A DNA stretch of 64,000 nt. Source: Hyphomicrobium sp. NDB2Meth4. Lineage in GTDB: Bacteria > Pseudomonadota > Alphaproteobacteria > Rhizobiales > Hyphomicrobiaceae. The position numbers were made by a program, and so were the translations under genes. This document shows positions 53,426 to 61,085 of the stretch, piece after piece. Every line of letters starts with the position of its first letter. Position 1 is the stretch's first letter. The notes beneath the pieces are model-generated. The model worked only from the letters and a program-made list of their open reading frames with translations, made no database searches and was not told the origin of the DNA. Location of the stretch: positions 248,001 to 312,000 of the forward strand of contig NZ_FPEJ01000013.1 of the NCBI RefSeq assembly GCF_900117445.1. Reading direction: 5' to 3'.

Positions 53426-54184
53426 TCACTCGGGTTTGTAAGCGCCGGGCGGGACCATGCCCTGCACGTAGGCGAGATAAAGCGCGTCGAGCTGTGCCCA
53501 CAACACGTTGCACTTGAAGCGCACCGCATCGACACATGCCTCCTGCATCTCGCGCGTGCGCGCATTCGTCTTGATGAACTCCAGCGCAAAGCTTGCATCG
53601 CGCGGCGCTTGCGACAGCCGGCGCTTGAAGTAGGCCATCACGTCGTCGTTGACGAAATCGTAGTTGGCCAGCATGCCCGCGATGCGCTCGCGATGGATGG
53701 ATGGAGCGAACAGCTCGGTCAGTGAGGACGCAACCGCAATCACGAGCGGCTGCTCGACAACGAAGCGCACGTAGGCTTCTACGGCGAAGCGCGTCGCGGG
53801 CAGGGCGCCGCGCATGCTCGTCACATACTCGCGATCGAGCCCGAGGCAGTCGGTCAGCACCAGCCAGCGCTCGATGCCGCCCTGCTCGTCGGGCAGCATG
53901 CCGTCGTGATCGTGCACGCGGTGGATCCACTCGCGCCGGAATTCGCGATCGTAGACGCGGCTCATCAGTGCGGCGTCCTTGCGCGGCACGGCTTCCTGAT
54001 AGCAGTAGCGGTTCAGCGCCCAGGCGGCCACCTGGCCCTTGTTGAGCTTGCCGCCGTGCAGCAGCTTATGGAATTCGTGCTTGTCGTGATAGCGCTCGTC
54101 GCCAACCGCGCGGATGTTGGCTTCCAACTCCTCGGGGGTCCAAGGCTTCTCGATTGCTTCGAACGTCCTGACAAATTCATTCAT
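53426..54184 (-). CDS. pqqC: PqqC pyrroloquinoline-quinone synthase
   Basis: PqqC carries out the final ring-closure and eight-electron oxidation to PQQ without a cofactor. WTPEELEANIRAVGDERYHDKHEFHKLLHGGKL, QVAAWALNRYCYQEAVPRKDAALM and EWIHRVHDHDGMLPDEQGGIE contain the active-site His and Arg residues. 252 residues, so it is not the PqqCD fusion seen in Methylobacterium. Its start overlaps the end of pqqB by 4 bp (ATGA). Confidence 0.97.
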   Translation of the reverse strand: MNEFVRTFEAIEKPWTPEELEANIRAVGDERYHDKHEFHKLLHGGKLNKGQVAAWALNRYCYQEAVPRKDAALMSRVYDREFRREWIHRVHDHDGMLPDEQGGIERWLVLTDCLGLDREYVTSMRGALPATRFAVEAYVRFVVEQPLVIAVASSLTELFAPSIHRERIAGMLANYDFVNDDVMAYFKRRLSQAPRDASFALEFIKTNARTREMQEACVDAVRFKCNVLWAQLDALYLAYVQGMVPPGAYKPE

Positions 54185-55110
54185 AGGCGCACCTCCATAC
54201 CGTCGTATCCTACTTCCCAGCCCGCGTTCTCGACCGTTCTGCGCGCAGCAGAATTGCCATCGAGCACCGGATTGGAGTTGTTGATGTGAACGTAGATTTT
54301 TCTTGTCACGTCGAGACCGCTGAACGCGCTGATCGACCCCTGCGGCCCCGAGATCGAGATGTGGCCCATACGCTCGCCCGATTTCGCGAGCAGACCCTGA
54401 TCGATCATCTCGTCGTCATCGAAAAGCGTGCCGTCGAAGAAGATGAGAGAGGCGCCTTTAATGCGCTGGGCGAGCGCGTCATCGACGTCGGCGCAACCGG
54501 GGATGTAGAAGAACGCTTCGCCCGTCGCCGTATCGGTGATCTTCAAACCGACCGTGTCGCCCGATTGAGTGCCGAGCCCTGGGCCGGCACTGGCGTCTTC
54601 CAGATATAGGGCAATCTTGCCCGGCACATCGAACGCTTCAACGGAAAGTCCGAGATCCATCCCCGCGCCGGTCAGTGCCGTGGGCTTGCCGAGCGAAAGT
54701 GCGACGCGGTCGACAACGCCAGGCGCCAGGATGCGGAAGATCGAGTTTGCCTCAAGCACGCCCAGCACGCGGAGCGTTGCGTAGATCGTGAACGGTTGCG
54801 CCTCGCGCAGGTTGATGAGACCGGCAATGTGGTCGACATCGCCATTCGTCAGCACCGCCGCCTTGATCGGGCTGTCGCGCAATGTGCTGTTGCTTGGAGC
54901 AAGACCGGGCGCATCGGCCATTTGCTGACGCAGATCCGGCGAAGCGTTGAGCAGCACCCAGTCATGGCCGTTCGCGCTGACTGCCAAAGACGACTGCGTG
55001 CGGGAAACGAACCCTGAGTCACCGCGGCGTACAGAGGCGCAGTTGCGGCAATTGCAATTCCATTGCGGGAACCCGCCCCCGGCGCCCGAGCCGAGCACAC
55101 GCACCCTCAT
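54181..55110 (-). CDS. pqqB: PqqB hydrolase-like oxygenase
   Basis: PqqB is a metallo-beta-lactamase fold enzyme that hydroxylates the Tyr-derived part of the PqqA crosslink. MRVRVLGSGAGGGFPQWNCNCRNC is the family N-terminus; the HxHxDH type motif is in the altered form LTNGDVDHIAGLINLR, with DGTLFDDDEM near the second metal site. 309 residues from the ATG at 55110, which overlaps the stop of an 18-codon leader ORF (ATGA). First enzyme gene of pqqBCE. The upstream region has an FNR box. Confidence 0.96.
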   Translation of the reverse strand: MRVRVLGSGAGGGFPQWNCNCRNCASVRRGDSGFVSRTQSSLAVSANGHDWVLLNASPDLRQQMADAPGLAPSNSTLRDSPIKAAVLTNGDVDHIAGLINLREAQPFTIYATLRVLGVLEANSIFRILAPGVVDRVALSLGKPTALTGAGMDLGLSVEAFDVPGKIALYLEDASAGPGLGTQSGDTVGLKITDTATGEAFFYIPGCADVDDALAQRIKGASLIFFDGTLFDDDEMIDQGLLAKSGERMGHISISGPQGSISAFSGLDVTRKIYVHINNSNPVLDGNSAARRTVENAGWEVGYDGMEVRL

Positions 55111-55163
55111 GATCCGGCGCCCCAAACATCAACGCCGGACGCGGCATCGCGCCAACCTCTCAT
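55107..55163 (-). CDS. 18-codon leader ORF coupled to pqqB
   Basis: A short frame, MRGWRDAASGVDVWGAGS, with an excellent GGAGG 5 nt before its ATG. Its stop overlaps the pqqB start codon (ATGA), so it can feed ribosomes to pqqB. PqqB itself has no comparable Shine-Dalgarno. It lacks the Glu and Tyr (ExxxY) of PqqA and therefore is not the PQQ precursor. Probably a translational-coupling leader. Confidence 0.5.
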   Translation of the reverse strand: MRGWRDAASGVDVWGAGS

Positions 55164-55223
55164 AGCGTCCTCCAGAGTTTTTTCTTTTCTGGAAGCAATT
55201 AGAGAGGATTGCGCAAAGCGCTC

Positions 55224-55237
55224 TTGATCCACATCAA
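55224..55237. promoter_or_regulatory. FNR box upstream of pqqBCE
   Basis: TTGAT-CCAC-ATCAA, a perfect FNR/FnrN half-site pair. Its centre is 67 nt from the leader-ORF start and 120 nt from pqqB. At -41.5 it would place the transcription start near 55189. Confidence 0.7.
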
Positions 55238-55286
55238 CGGGGCGATCACAGGCTCGTAAACCGCGTGTGAGCCTGCACGCGCGATG

Positions 55287-56075
55287 TCAGTCGAGGTCGC
55301 CCTCGGCAATTGTCCGCAGCAAGTCGGGGTTCAACACCGTTACGCTACGGCGGCCCGCGGTGGATACGACCCCCGCCAGCTTCAACGACCGCATCTCGCG
55401 GCTCACCGTCTCGATCGTCAGCCCGAGAGCATCGGCGATTTCGTTACGTGAGAGCGGCAGATCGAATTGCAACGCCATCTTGCCGGCAGTTGCGCCCACG
55501 CCGCCGAGCGGACGGTTGATCCGCGTGGCAATCGAGACCAGCAGGCTTGCCACTTTCTCTCGTGCAGTCTTGCGGCCGAGAAGAAACATCCACTCGCGTG
55601 CTGTCTCTAGATCGTTGAGCGCACGCCGATACAGAGCCTGCTCGAGGGTGGGGTGATTGCGCATCAGGGTTTCGAACGCCGAGCGCGAGAAGCAGCACAG
55701 CTCCAGATGCGTCGTCGCTTCGGCGATTAGCGAACTCTTCGCCGCATAGGGATGGCCGACAAAGTCTGCCGCATACTGCAGCCCGACGATCTGCAACCGT
55801 CCATCCCTTTGCGCCTTGACGAGCTTGACGACACCCGAGACGATAATGGCGAGAGAGCCCAGGCCCTGGTGCTCACTATGGATGACCTGTCCCACGGGTA
55901 TGCGCCGATGATGCGCAATTGGCGCCAGCTCACGCGCAGCCGTTTCAGAGACTTCGCTGCACAACGATGCCTCCCGCACGGCGCAACGGTCGCAGTAATA
56001 TCGTCCTCGCATATCCGTCTTAGGCCGTAGTTCTGCTATCGCTTGGGAGCCGTCCGGGGGAGCAGCAGAGTTCAC
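55287..56075 (-). CDS. fnrN: FNR/FnrN-type oxygen-responsive regulator
   Basis: A 262-residue Crp/FNR regulator. Cys28, Cys31 and Cys39 (CDRCAVREASLC, C-x2-C-x7-C) and Cys127/128 (ELCCFSRSAF) form the 4Fe-4S ligands of the FnrN/FnrL type, so oxygen is the likely signal. The recognition helix IETVSREMRSL has the E-x-x-S-R residues that read TTGAT. A GTG at 56075 opens the frame; an ATG at 56012 is an alternative. An FNR box at 56102-56115 is just upstream, which implies autoregulation. The name is by resemblance to FnrN. Confidence 0.88.
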   Translation of the reverse strand: MNSAAPPDGSQAIAELRPKTDMRGRYYCDRCAVREASLCSEVSETAARELAPIAHHRRIPVGQVIHSEHQGLGSLAIIVSGVVKLVKAQRDGRLQIVGLQYAADFVGHPYAAKSSLIAEATTHLELCCFSRSAFETLMRNHPTLEQALYRRALNDLETAREWMFLLGRKTAREKVASLLVSIATRINRPLGGVGATAGKMALQFDLPLSRNEIADALGLTIETVSREMRSLKLAGVVSTAGRRSVTVLNPDLLRTIAEGDLD

Positions 56076-56101
56076 TTTGCTGGAGCCTTTCGCCTGGGCC
56101 T

Positions 56102-56115
56102 TTGATCTAGATCAA
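56102..56115. promoter_or_regulatory. FNR box upstream of fnrN
   Basis: TTGAT-CTAG-ATCAA within the fully palindromic TTTGATCTAGATCAAA. The centre is 34 nt from the annotated GTG and 97 nt from the alternative ATG. The short distance with the GTG would suit repression; the longer one, activation. Confidence 0.75.
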
Positions 56116-56132
56116 AGTGCAGAATGTGGAGG

Positions 56133-56255
56133 TTACTGGCCGATTGAAATGATCTTCCAGATGACGCCGGCGTACACTAGGCACGACATGGCGAGGAAAG
56201 CACATAGAGCGATATGCGGGTGCGCAGACCCAATACGCTTCGCGGCGGTTTGCAT
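56133..56255 (-). CDS. 40-residue single-pass membrane protein
   Basis: A 40-codon frame on the minus strand starting MQTAAKRIGSAHPHIA, with a perfect AGGAGG 5 nt before the ATG. The middle (LCAFLAMSCLVYAGVIWKII) is a single membrane helix with two cysteines. It ends 57 bp before fnrN on the same strand, and an FNR box lies 72 nt upstream of its start. The family is not recognised; size and topology resemble small subunits of terminal oxidases, but this is only an analogy. Confidence 0.6.
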   Translation of the reverse strand: MQTAAKRIGSAHPHIALCAFLAMSCLVYAGVIWKIISIGQ

Positions 56256-56320
56256 TCGGTCCTCCTGGCTAGAGCGCTGACGTACGACATTGGACATTGC
56301 CGAGCGTCGCAGCCCTAAAC

Positions 56321-56334
56321 TTGATCTTCATCAA
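56321..56334. promoter_or_regulatory. FNR box upstream of the 40-residue membrane ORF
   Basis: TTGAT-CTTC-ATCAA. The centre is 72 nt from the ATG of the small ORF, which fits a class II position with a 5' leader of about 30 nt. Confidence 0.7.
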
Positions 56335-56461
56335 AAATAACTGCGACAAAGCGGGCGCGCCGGGACCGCCTGACACAGATTTCTCGGGCCCGCCTGCGCG
56401 CAAATCCCCAGGAGCCGGCGCCCATCCAGAGCCGCCGCGCGGCAATTCGTGCAGCGCCAGC

Positions 56462-56475
56462 TTGAGATGTATCAA
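56462..56475. promoter_or_regulatory. FNR-like box upstream of ubiM
   Basis: TTGAG-ATGT-ATCAA, one mismatch to the FNR consensus. The centre is about 70 nt before the chosen GTG start of ubiM. Confidence 0.55.
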
Positions 56476-56538
56476 GCAGTGCCGCAACGGCTTCATCCAA
56501 GCTCCTGCGAAAGAGTCGTCTCGGAGCCAAGCATCGCC

Positions 56539-57735
56539 GTGAGCTGCGCTATCGACGTCATCATTGCAGGTGGTGGACCCGCAGGCCTGAGCCTCGCGTG
56601 CCTGCTTGCCGACCGGGGCATGAACGTCACTGTCATAGAGCGCCAGAGTGAGCAGGCCATCGCGGAGCCGGCCGCCGACGGCCGCGACATCGCGCTGACA
56701 CATCGGTCGATACGTATTCTCGCCGACATCGGCGTTTGGGCCGAACTGACGCCCGCGGAGATCGCCCCGATCCGGTGCGCGGAGGTCAGAAACTCAAATC
56801 AGGCGGCGCGGCTGCGGTTCGATGCTGGCAAAGCCGGACGCGATTCACTGGGTTACCTCGTGAGCAATGCGGTGCTGCGCCGGGAACTTTACCGCGCGGC
56901 AAAGCAGCGTACCCGCATCACGCTTCGCACGGACGAAGCGGCAAGTCGCATTCAGTTGGAAGACGCGGCAGCCGAAGTGTCCTTGGCGTCAGGCGAAACG
57001 TTCTCCGCGCCGCTGTTCGTCGCCGCCGATAGCCGCTTTTCCGAGTTGAGGCGCATGGCTGGGATCGGCGCTGACCTCCGAGACTTCGGGCACCTTTGCA
57101 TCGTTTGCCGTCTCAGCCACGAGAAGCCGCACGATGGGACGGCTCACGAGTGGTTCGACATCGATCAGACGCTTGCAGTCCTGCCGCTCAACGACCGGAC
57201 GTCATCGATCGTGCTGACGCAGCCGGCGAGCGTCGGCAGAAAAACGCTTGAACTTCCTGCCGAGGAATTTGCCGGAGAAATTGAGCGCAGGCTTGGCGCG
57301 TGCTGGGGGCGCATGGTGCTCGATGGTAGCCGCCACGCCTATCCGCTCGTCGCGGTCTACGCCGATCGCTTCAGCGGCAAGCGGTTCGCGCTCGCCGGCG
57401 ATGCGGCAGTCGGCATGCATCCTGTCACCGCGCACGGATTCAACTTCGGTTTGCGTGGAGCAGAGACGCTCGCCACCAAGGTAGGGCAGGCGGCGCAGGC
57501 CGGCTGCGACATCGGCGCGGCTTCCGTGCTGGACAGCTACGCCCGCGAGCATCGCGCCGCCACGCTGCCGCTCTACCTCGCCACCAACGCCATCGTGCGG
57601 CTCTACACCGACAACACGGCGCCGGCCCGGGTGCTCCGCCACGGACTGTTGCGCATCGCCAATGCCGTCTCTCCAGCCAAAGACTTCATGCTGCGGAAGC
57701 TGACGGAAATCGACAGGGGACTGGCCTCCGCCTAG
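56539..57735 (+). CDS. ubiM: UbiM-like FAD-dependent ubiquinone hydroxylase
   Basis: An FAD monooxygenase of the UbiH/UbiF/Coq6 family, most like UbiM, which hydroxylates the C5 position of the ubiquinone ring with O2 and NAD(P)H. The dinucleotide motif is DVIIAGGGPAGLSLACLLADRG, the GD motif is RFALAGDAAVGMHPVTAHGFNFGLRG, and a DG motif lies between (GRDSLGYLVSNAVLRREL). I chose the GTG at 56539 because it is 5 residues before the FAD motif; the open frame starts at 56449. First gene of an operon with a P450 gene (31 bp later). Confidence 0.85.
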   Translation: MSCAIDVIIAGGGPAGLSLACLLADRGMNVTVIERQSEQAIAEPAADGRDIALTHRSIRILADIGVWAELTPAEIAPIRCAEVRNSNQAARLRFDAGKAGRDSLGYLVSNAVLRRELYRAAKQRTRITLRTDEAASRIQLEDAAAEVSLASGETFSAPLFVAADSRFSELRRMAGIGADLRDFGHLCIVCRLSHEKPHDGTAHEWFDIDQTLAVLPLNDRTSSIVLTQPASVGRKTLELPAEEFAGEIERRLGACWGRMVLDGSRHAYPLVAVYADRFSGKRFALAGDAAVGMHPVTAHGFNFGLRGAETLATKVGQAAQAGCDIGAASVLDSYAREHRAATLPLYLATNAIVRLYTDNTAPARVLRHGLLRIANAVSPAKDFMLRKLTEIDRGLASA

Positions 57736-57766
57736 CGGAGCCAAATCAACTTCAAAAGAGGCTCTC

Positions 57767-59128
57767 ATGACGAGCGAAGCAGCCGCCTATGCCCAAACGC
57801 TGGGGGACGAGCAGAGCATTTGGTTCAAGATCTCTCCGTTCACAAACACCGACGACCCGATGGGCATTCTCACGCGGCTCGCCGCGCGCCATGGTGGATG
57901 CATACCCGTTTCGTTTCGCTCGGAGCGCATCTTCATCTTGAGCGAGGTGGATCACTTCCGCCGCGTACTCGTCGATAACGTCGATAACTACCAGAAGTAT
58001 TTTGACGGCCTGAAGCCGATCTTCGGCAAGGCGATGATCACCGTCGATGGCGCGCTTTGGCAGAAGGTTCGCCAGCCACAGCAGGCGCACTTCCATCCCA
58101 CGGTCTACGCCGATTACATCCCGTACCTGATGGTGTCTCTGCGCAACAAGGCAGAAGCCTGGTCACGGCTCGCCAGCCGGGGTACCGCCTTCGAGATGCT
58201 CGAGCAAACGTGGAGTCTCGCGGCCGACATGATCTGCCGCGCCCTGTTCGATCGCGAGGTGCCGTTCAACCCTCAGGTCGTCTTTGGTGCCGTGAAAGCG
58301 TACACCGATACGTCGAACCACCGCTCCATCCGCATGAAAAAGGTCGCGAACGGCATTGCCGATGTCGCCGAAGACGAGGCGCCCGCGCGCGCGATCAGCG
58401 CGTGGCTCACGCTGCCGGAAGCGGTCATCTCGGCGGAGCCGTGGCAGGGCCGCGAAAAGACACTGCTGAAGATGATGCTCGACGCCGAGGACGACGCGGG
58501 CAAACCTGCCTGGGACCACCAGCAGGTCCTGGACGAGATCAAACAGTACCTCTGGGCCGGCACCGAGACGACTGCGCTCACGCTCGCCTGGACGTTCTAT
58601 CTCCTGTCGCGCCGGCCCGATGTCGCGGCCCGCATCCGGCGCGAGGGATGGGAAGTGTACGGCGACCGCGAGCCGACCGCCGCCGATGTCGAACGCCTCA
58701 CCTACACGCGCTCCGTGATGCTGGAGGCGCTACGTCTTTATCCGCCGGCCTGGGCACTCATCCGCACCGCCGTTGCCGACGACGAAATTGCCGGACAAAA
58801 AATCCAAGCCGGCGACCGCATCGTCCTTTGCCCTTACGTCGCACACCACGATCCCAAATACTGGGACGATCCAGAAGAGTTCCGGCCAGAGCGCTTCGAT
58901 CCCGCCAACGCCAAGAAGCGCGTCAAGTACAGCTACATCCCCTTCGGCGCCGGCAAGCGCTTCTGCCTCGGCGGCCAGCTTTCACAGATCGAAGTGATGC
59001 TCGCATTGACGCAGCTGCTGCGCCGCTTCGAGCCCGAGTACCTCGGCAGCGTGCCTCCGCCGGTTGCCGCAAGCGTGACGCTCATACCCAAAGGCGGGCT
59101 GCAGTTCCGTCTGCGTGAGTTGATGTGA
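57767..59128 (+). CDS. cytochrome P450
   Basis: A soluble bacterial P450 of 453 residues. The I-helix AGTETTALTLAW, the K-helix EALRLYPPAW (ExxR: EALR), and the heme-binding loop FGAGKRFCLGG with the thiolate Cys are all intact. No membrane anchor. The family number is not assigned and the substrate is unknown. It lies between ubiM and a CDGSH protein gene, and electron partners are not clear in the window, though the CDGSH protein could be redox-active. Transcribed with ubiM. Confidence 0.95.
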   Translation: MTSEAAAYAQTLGDEQSIWFKISPFTNTDDPMGILTRLAARHGGCIPVSFRSERIFILSEVDHFRRVLVDNVDNYQKYFDGLKPIFGKAMITVDGALWQKVRQPQQAHFHPTVYADYIPYLMVSLRNKAEAWSRLASRGTAFEMLEQTWSLAADMICRALFDREVPFNPQVVFGAVKAYTDTSNHRSIRMKKVANGIADVAEDEAPARAISAWLTLPEAVISAEPWQGREKTLLKMMLDAEDDAGKPAWDHQQVLDEIKQYLWAGTETTALTLAWTFYLLSRRPDVAARIRREGWEVYGDREPTAADVERLTYTRSVMLEALRLYPPAWALIRTAVADDEIAGQKIQAGDRIVLCPYVAHHDPKYWDDPEEFRPERFDPANAKKRVKYSYIPFGAGKRFCLGGQLSQIEVMLALTQLLRRFEPEYLGSVPPPVAASVTLIPKGGLQFRLRELM

Positions 59129-59156
59129 GGCCGCGCGAAGCGAGGGGAGGGACCCA

Positions 59157-59399
59157 ATGACAACAGAAGCGATCGCAGCTCAGCTCAGTCCGTATCAGGT
59201 CGAGGTCGAGGCTGGGCAGACATATCGCTGGTGCCGCTGTGGACGCAGCAGCACCCAGCCCTTCTGCGACGGCGCTCATGCAGGCACCGGGATCGAGCCC
59301 ATGATGTTCGTCGCTGAGCGAACCGAGACGGTGATGCTTTGCGGCTGCAAGGAGAGCGGCGATCCCCCGTTCTGCGACGGGACACACAACGTGCTGTGA
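59157..59399 (+). CDS. dual-motif CDGSH iron-sulfur protein
   Basis: An 80-residue protein with two CDGSH-type 2Fe-2S motifs: WCRCGRSSTQPFCDGAH and LCGCKESGDPPFCDGTH, each with the three Cys and one His. Such proteins hold one 2Fe-2S cluster per motif and act in redox or cluster transfer. GGGGAGGGA lies before the ATG. Last gene of the ubiM-P450 cluster, 28 bp after the P450 gene. It may donate electrons to the P450, an inference from context. Confidence 0.93.
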   Translation: MTTEAIAAQLSPYQVEVEAGQTYRWCRCGRSSTQPFCDGAHAGTGIEPMMFVAERTETVMLCGCKESGDPPFCDGTHNVL

Positions 59400-59417
59400 T
59401 GCCTGCTTCAGCAGGAC

Positions 59418-59444
59418 GCCCCCCGGCTTCAGCGCACGGGGGGC
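59418..59444. terminator. GC-rich hairpin after the CDGSH gene
   Basis: Perfect 8-bp stem GCCCCCCG / CGGGGGGC with an 11-nt loop, 19 bp after the CDGSH gene. No U-tract follows, so termination efficiency is uncertain. Confidence 0.5.
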
Positions 59445-59497
59445 ACCGCATCGGCGGGATGGCCTCACGCCTTCCCGCCGCTAACGCTAGAAGCGCT

Positions 59498-59842
59498 TCA
59501 CTTGCAGGGGCGCGCCTCGACAAAGCAGCCCCAGCCGCTCGTGGACTTCTCGCACTTTAGCGACTTGGAATGCGCACGCCCATAGCGAGCCCAATCGCTG
59601 CCGTACTCCAGGTCGACGAACCCTGACCACGACCTGACCGCCACTGCCTTTGCCGCGCGCTCACTCGCCTGTCCGGCGCTGCTGCCGTAGTGGAAGTGGT
59701 CGAGGAAGCAGAGCTGCGCACCCTCGCGCCGCATCGTGTGGACGTCTGCGAGCCCGGTTTCGTCGGCTAGTGCAGGCGGTGCGATTATAAAGCAAAGCGC
59801 GGCGGCGACAGCAGCCGTGCTGAGCGGCAGTTTGACGGCCAT
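59498..59842 (-). CDS. small secreted cysteine-containing protein
   Basis: A 114-residue exported protein. The signal peptide is KLPLSTAAVAAALCFIIAPPALA, with likely cleavage at ALA-DE. The mature part has cysteines in QLCFLDHFHYG, LKCEKSTSGWGCFVE and ARPCK, which suggest disulfides. GAGGGGAACACG precedes the ATG. A near-FNR box lies 70 nt upstream. No family recognised. Convergent with the CDGSH gene. Confidence 0.7.
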   Translation of the reverse strand: MAVKLPLSTAAVAAALCFIIAPPALADETGLADVHTMRREGAQLCFLDHFHYGSSAGQASERAAKAVAVRSWSGFVDLEYGSDWARYGRAHSKSLKCEKSTSGWGCFVEARPCK

Positions 59843-59904
59843 TTGCGTGTTCCCCTCAGAATAATCCCAGCGTGCAGCAGCGCCTGATTCCTCGCCGCCG
59901 CGCG

Positions 59905-59918
59905 GTGATTTGGATCAA
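59905..59918. promoter_or_regulatory. FNR-like box upstream of the secreted protein gene
   Basis: GTGAT-TTGG-ATCAA, one mismatch to TTGAT-N4-ATCAA. The centre is 70 nt upstream of the ATG at 59842. The weakest member of the set. Confidence 0.4.
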
Positions 59919-60048
59919 CTCAGCAACGCAACGACGGCCCATTGCTGCACGAGCGCAACGATCACTGTCCCGCCCCGGGCGCGAGGCCCTCGCGCACTCG
60001 GAAATCGATGGCTCGCAGCACGGCATGAGATGCCTTTTCAGTGCCGCA

Positions 60049-60065
60049 TATCCAATATATGGATA
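60049..60065. promoter_or_regulatory. 17-bp operator (site A) before the XdhC-type gene
   Basis: TATCCAATATATGGATA (TATCC-N7-GGATA), 25 bp before the start of the XdhC-type gene. Two further sites of the same architecture lie at 61845 and 62934. Confidence 0.65.
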
Positions 60066-60089
60066 CAGTATCAATGCAAAGCCGGGCGG

Positions 60090-61085
60090 ATGCGTATGTC
60101 GATCAGTCCCAAGCAAGTGGTGCCTCATCTCAATCTGATTGATCAGGACGACGTCCTGCCGATGCTGCGCTTCTGGCAAAGCAGCGGGATGCGGGTGGCA
60201 CTGGTGACCTTGGTTGGTGTGGTCGGAGGCGCACCCCGCCAGCCCGGCGCGCAGATGGCCGTTGCCGAGGATGGTTCATACGTTGGCTATCTTTCGGGTG
60301 GCTGTCTTGAACAGGCCGTGGCGCTCGAGGCCAGGGATGTGATCGCCCGGGCTGAGAACCGCTTGGTTCGCTACGGGGAGGGATCACCCTACCTCGACAT
60401 TAGACTCCCGTGCGGCAGCGGCCTCGATTTGTACTTCGACCAGGCCCTCGATGCCCATGTCTTGGATGCCATGGTCCTGATGCGTGCGGGACGCCAATCC
60501 TTTTCCGTGACGACCGAGCTTTCCAGCGGCGTGAGCATTGCGCAGGAGCTCGACGACGAACCTTTGCCGGCCAGCGGCAGGTCGGGCGACGCGTTCACGC
60601 GCGTATACCCCGCTCCTTTGCGGCTAGCACTCATCGGCAATGGCCCTGCGCTTACCGGGATTGCCACCCTCGCACGGGCAACCGGCGTCGAAACCATGGT
60701 CTGGTCGAGCGAAGAGGCAACGCGAGCGCAGCTGGACCAACTCGGGCTCGAGGCGCGCAAGACCCCCGGCGAACTCCCCGCGATGATCGAGGCGCTGGAT
60801 TATACCAGCGCCACCGTGCTGGTCTTTCATGACCACGACGCCGAGCCGGAGATCCTCCGCCAGCTCCTGCAGCGCCCTTGCTTCTATATCGGGGTGCTCG
60901 GCAATCGCGCCGTCCACCGTGCGCGGCTTGATGCGCTGGGGAAAATGGGCGTAAACCCGCAGGAATTCGCGCGCATCCACGCGCCCGTGGGCTCGATCCC
61001 AAACGCAAAGAGCAAGACCACATTTGCGTTTGGCGTTCTCACTGAAATGCTCGCTGAAGCGAAGCTGCACAACATCATCGCTTAA
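60090..61085 (+). CDS. XdhC/CoxI family protein
   Basis: A 331-residue protein with the two domains of XdhC-type Mo-hydroxylase maturation factors: an XdhC/CoxI N-terminal region (VTLVGVVGGAPRQPGAQMAVAEDG, GYLSGGCLEQAVALEA, LPCGSGLDLYFD) and a C-terminal Rossmann domain (LRLALIGNGPALTGIATLARATG, VLGNRAVHRARLDAL). XdhC inserts sulfurated molybdenum cofactor into xanthine dehydrogenase; a related enzyme may be outside the window. The start is the ATG at 60090, or 60096. Operator A lies just upstream. Confidence 0.85.
   Translation: MRMSISPKQVVPHLNLIDQDDVLPMLRFWQSSGMRVALVTLVGVVGGAPRQPGAQMAVAEDGSYVGYLSGGCLEQAVALEARDVIARAENRLVRYGEGSPYLDIRLPCGSGLDLYFDQALDAHVLDAMVLMRAGRQSFSVTTELSSGVSIAQELDDEPLPASGRSGDAFTRVYPAPLRLALIGNGPALTGIATLARATGVETMVWSSEEATRAQLDQLGLEARKTPGELPAMIEALDYTSATVLVFHDHDAEPEILRQLLQRPCFYIGVLGNRAVHRARLDALGKMGVNPQEFARIHAPVGSIPNAKSKTTFAFGVLTEMLAEAKLHNIIA

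Noticed and set aside
55107-55163. Leader ORF as pqqA
   Set aside because: It lacks the conserved Glu-x3-Tyr of PqqA and is only 18 residues long.
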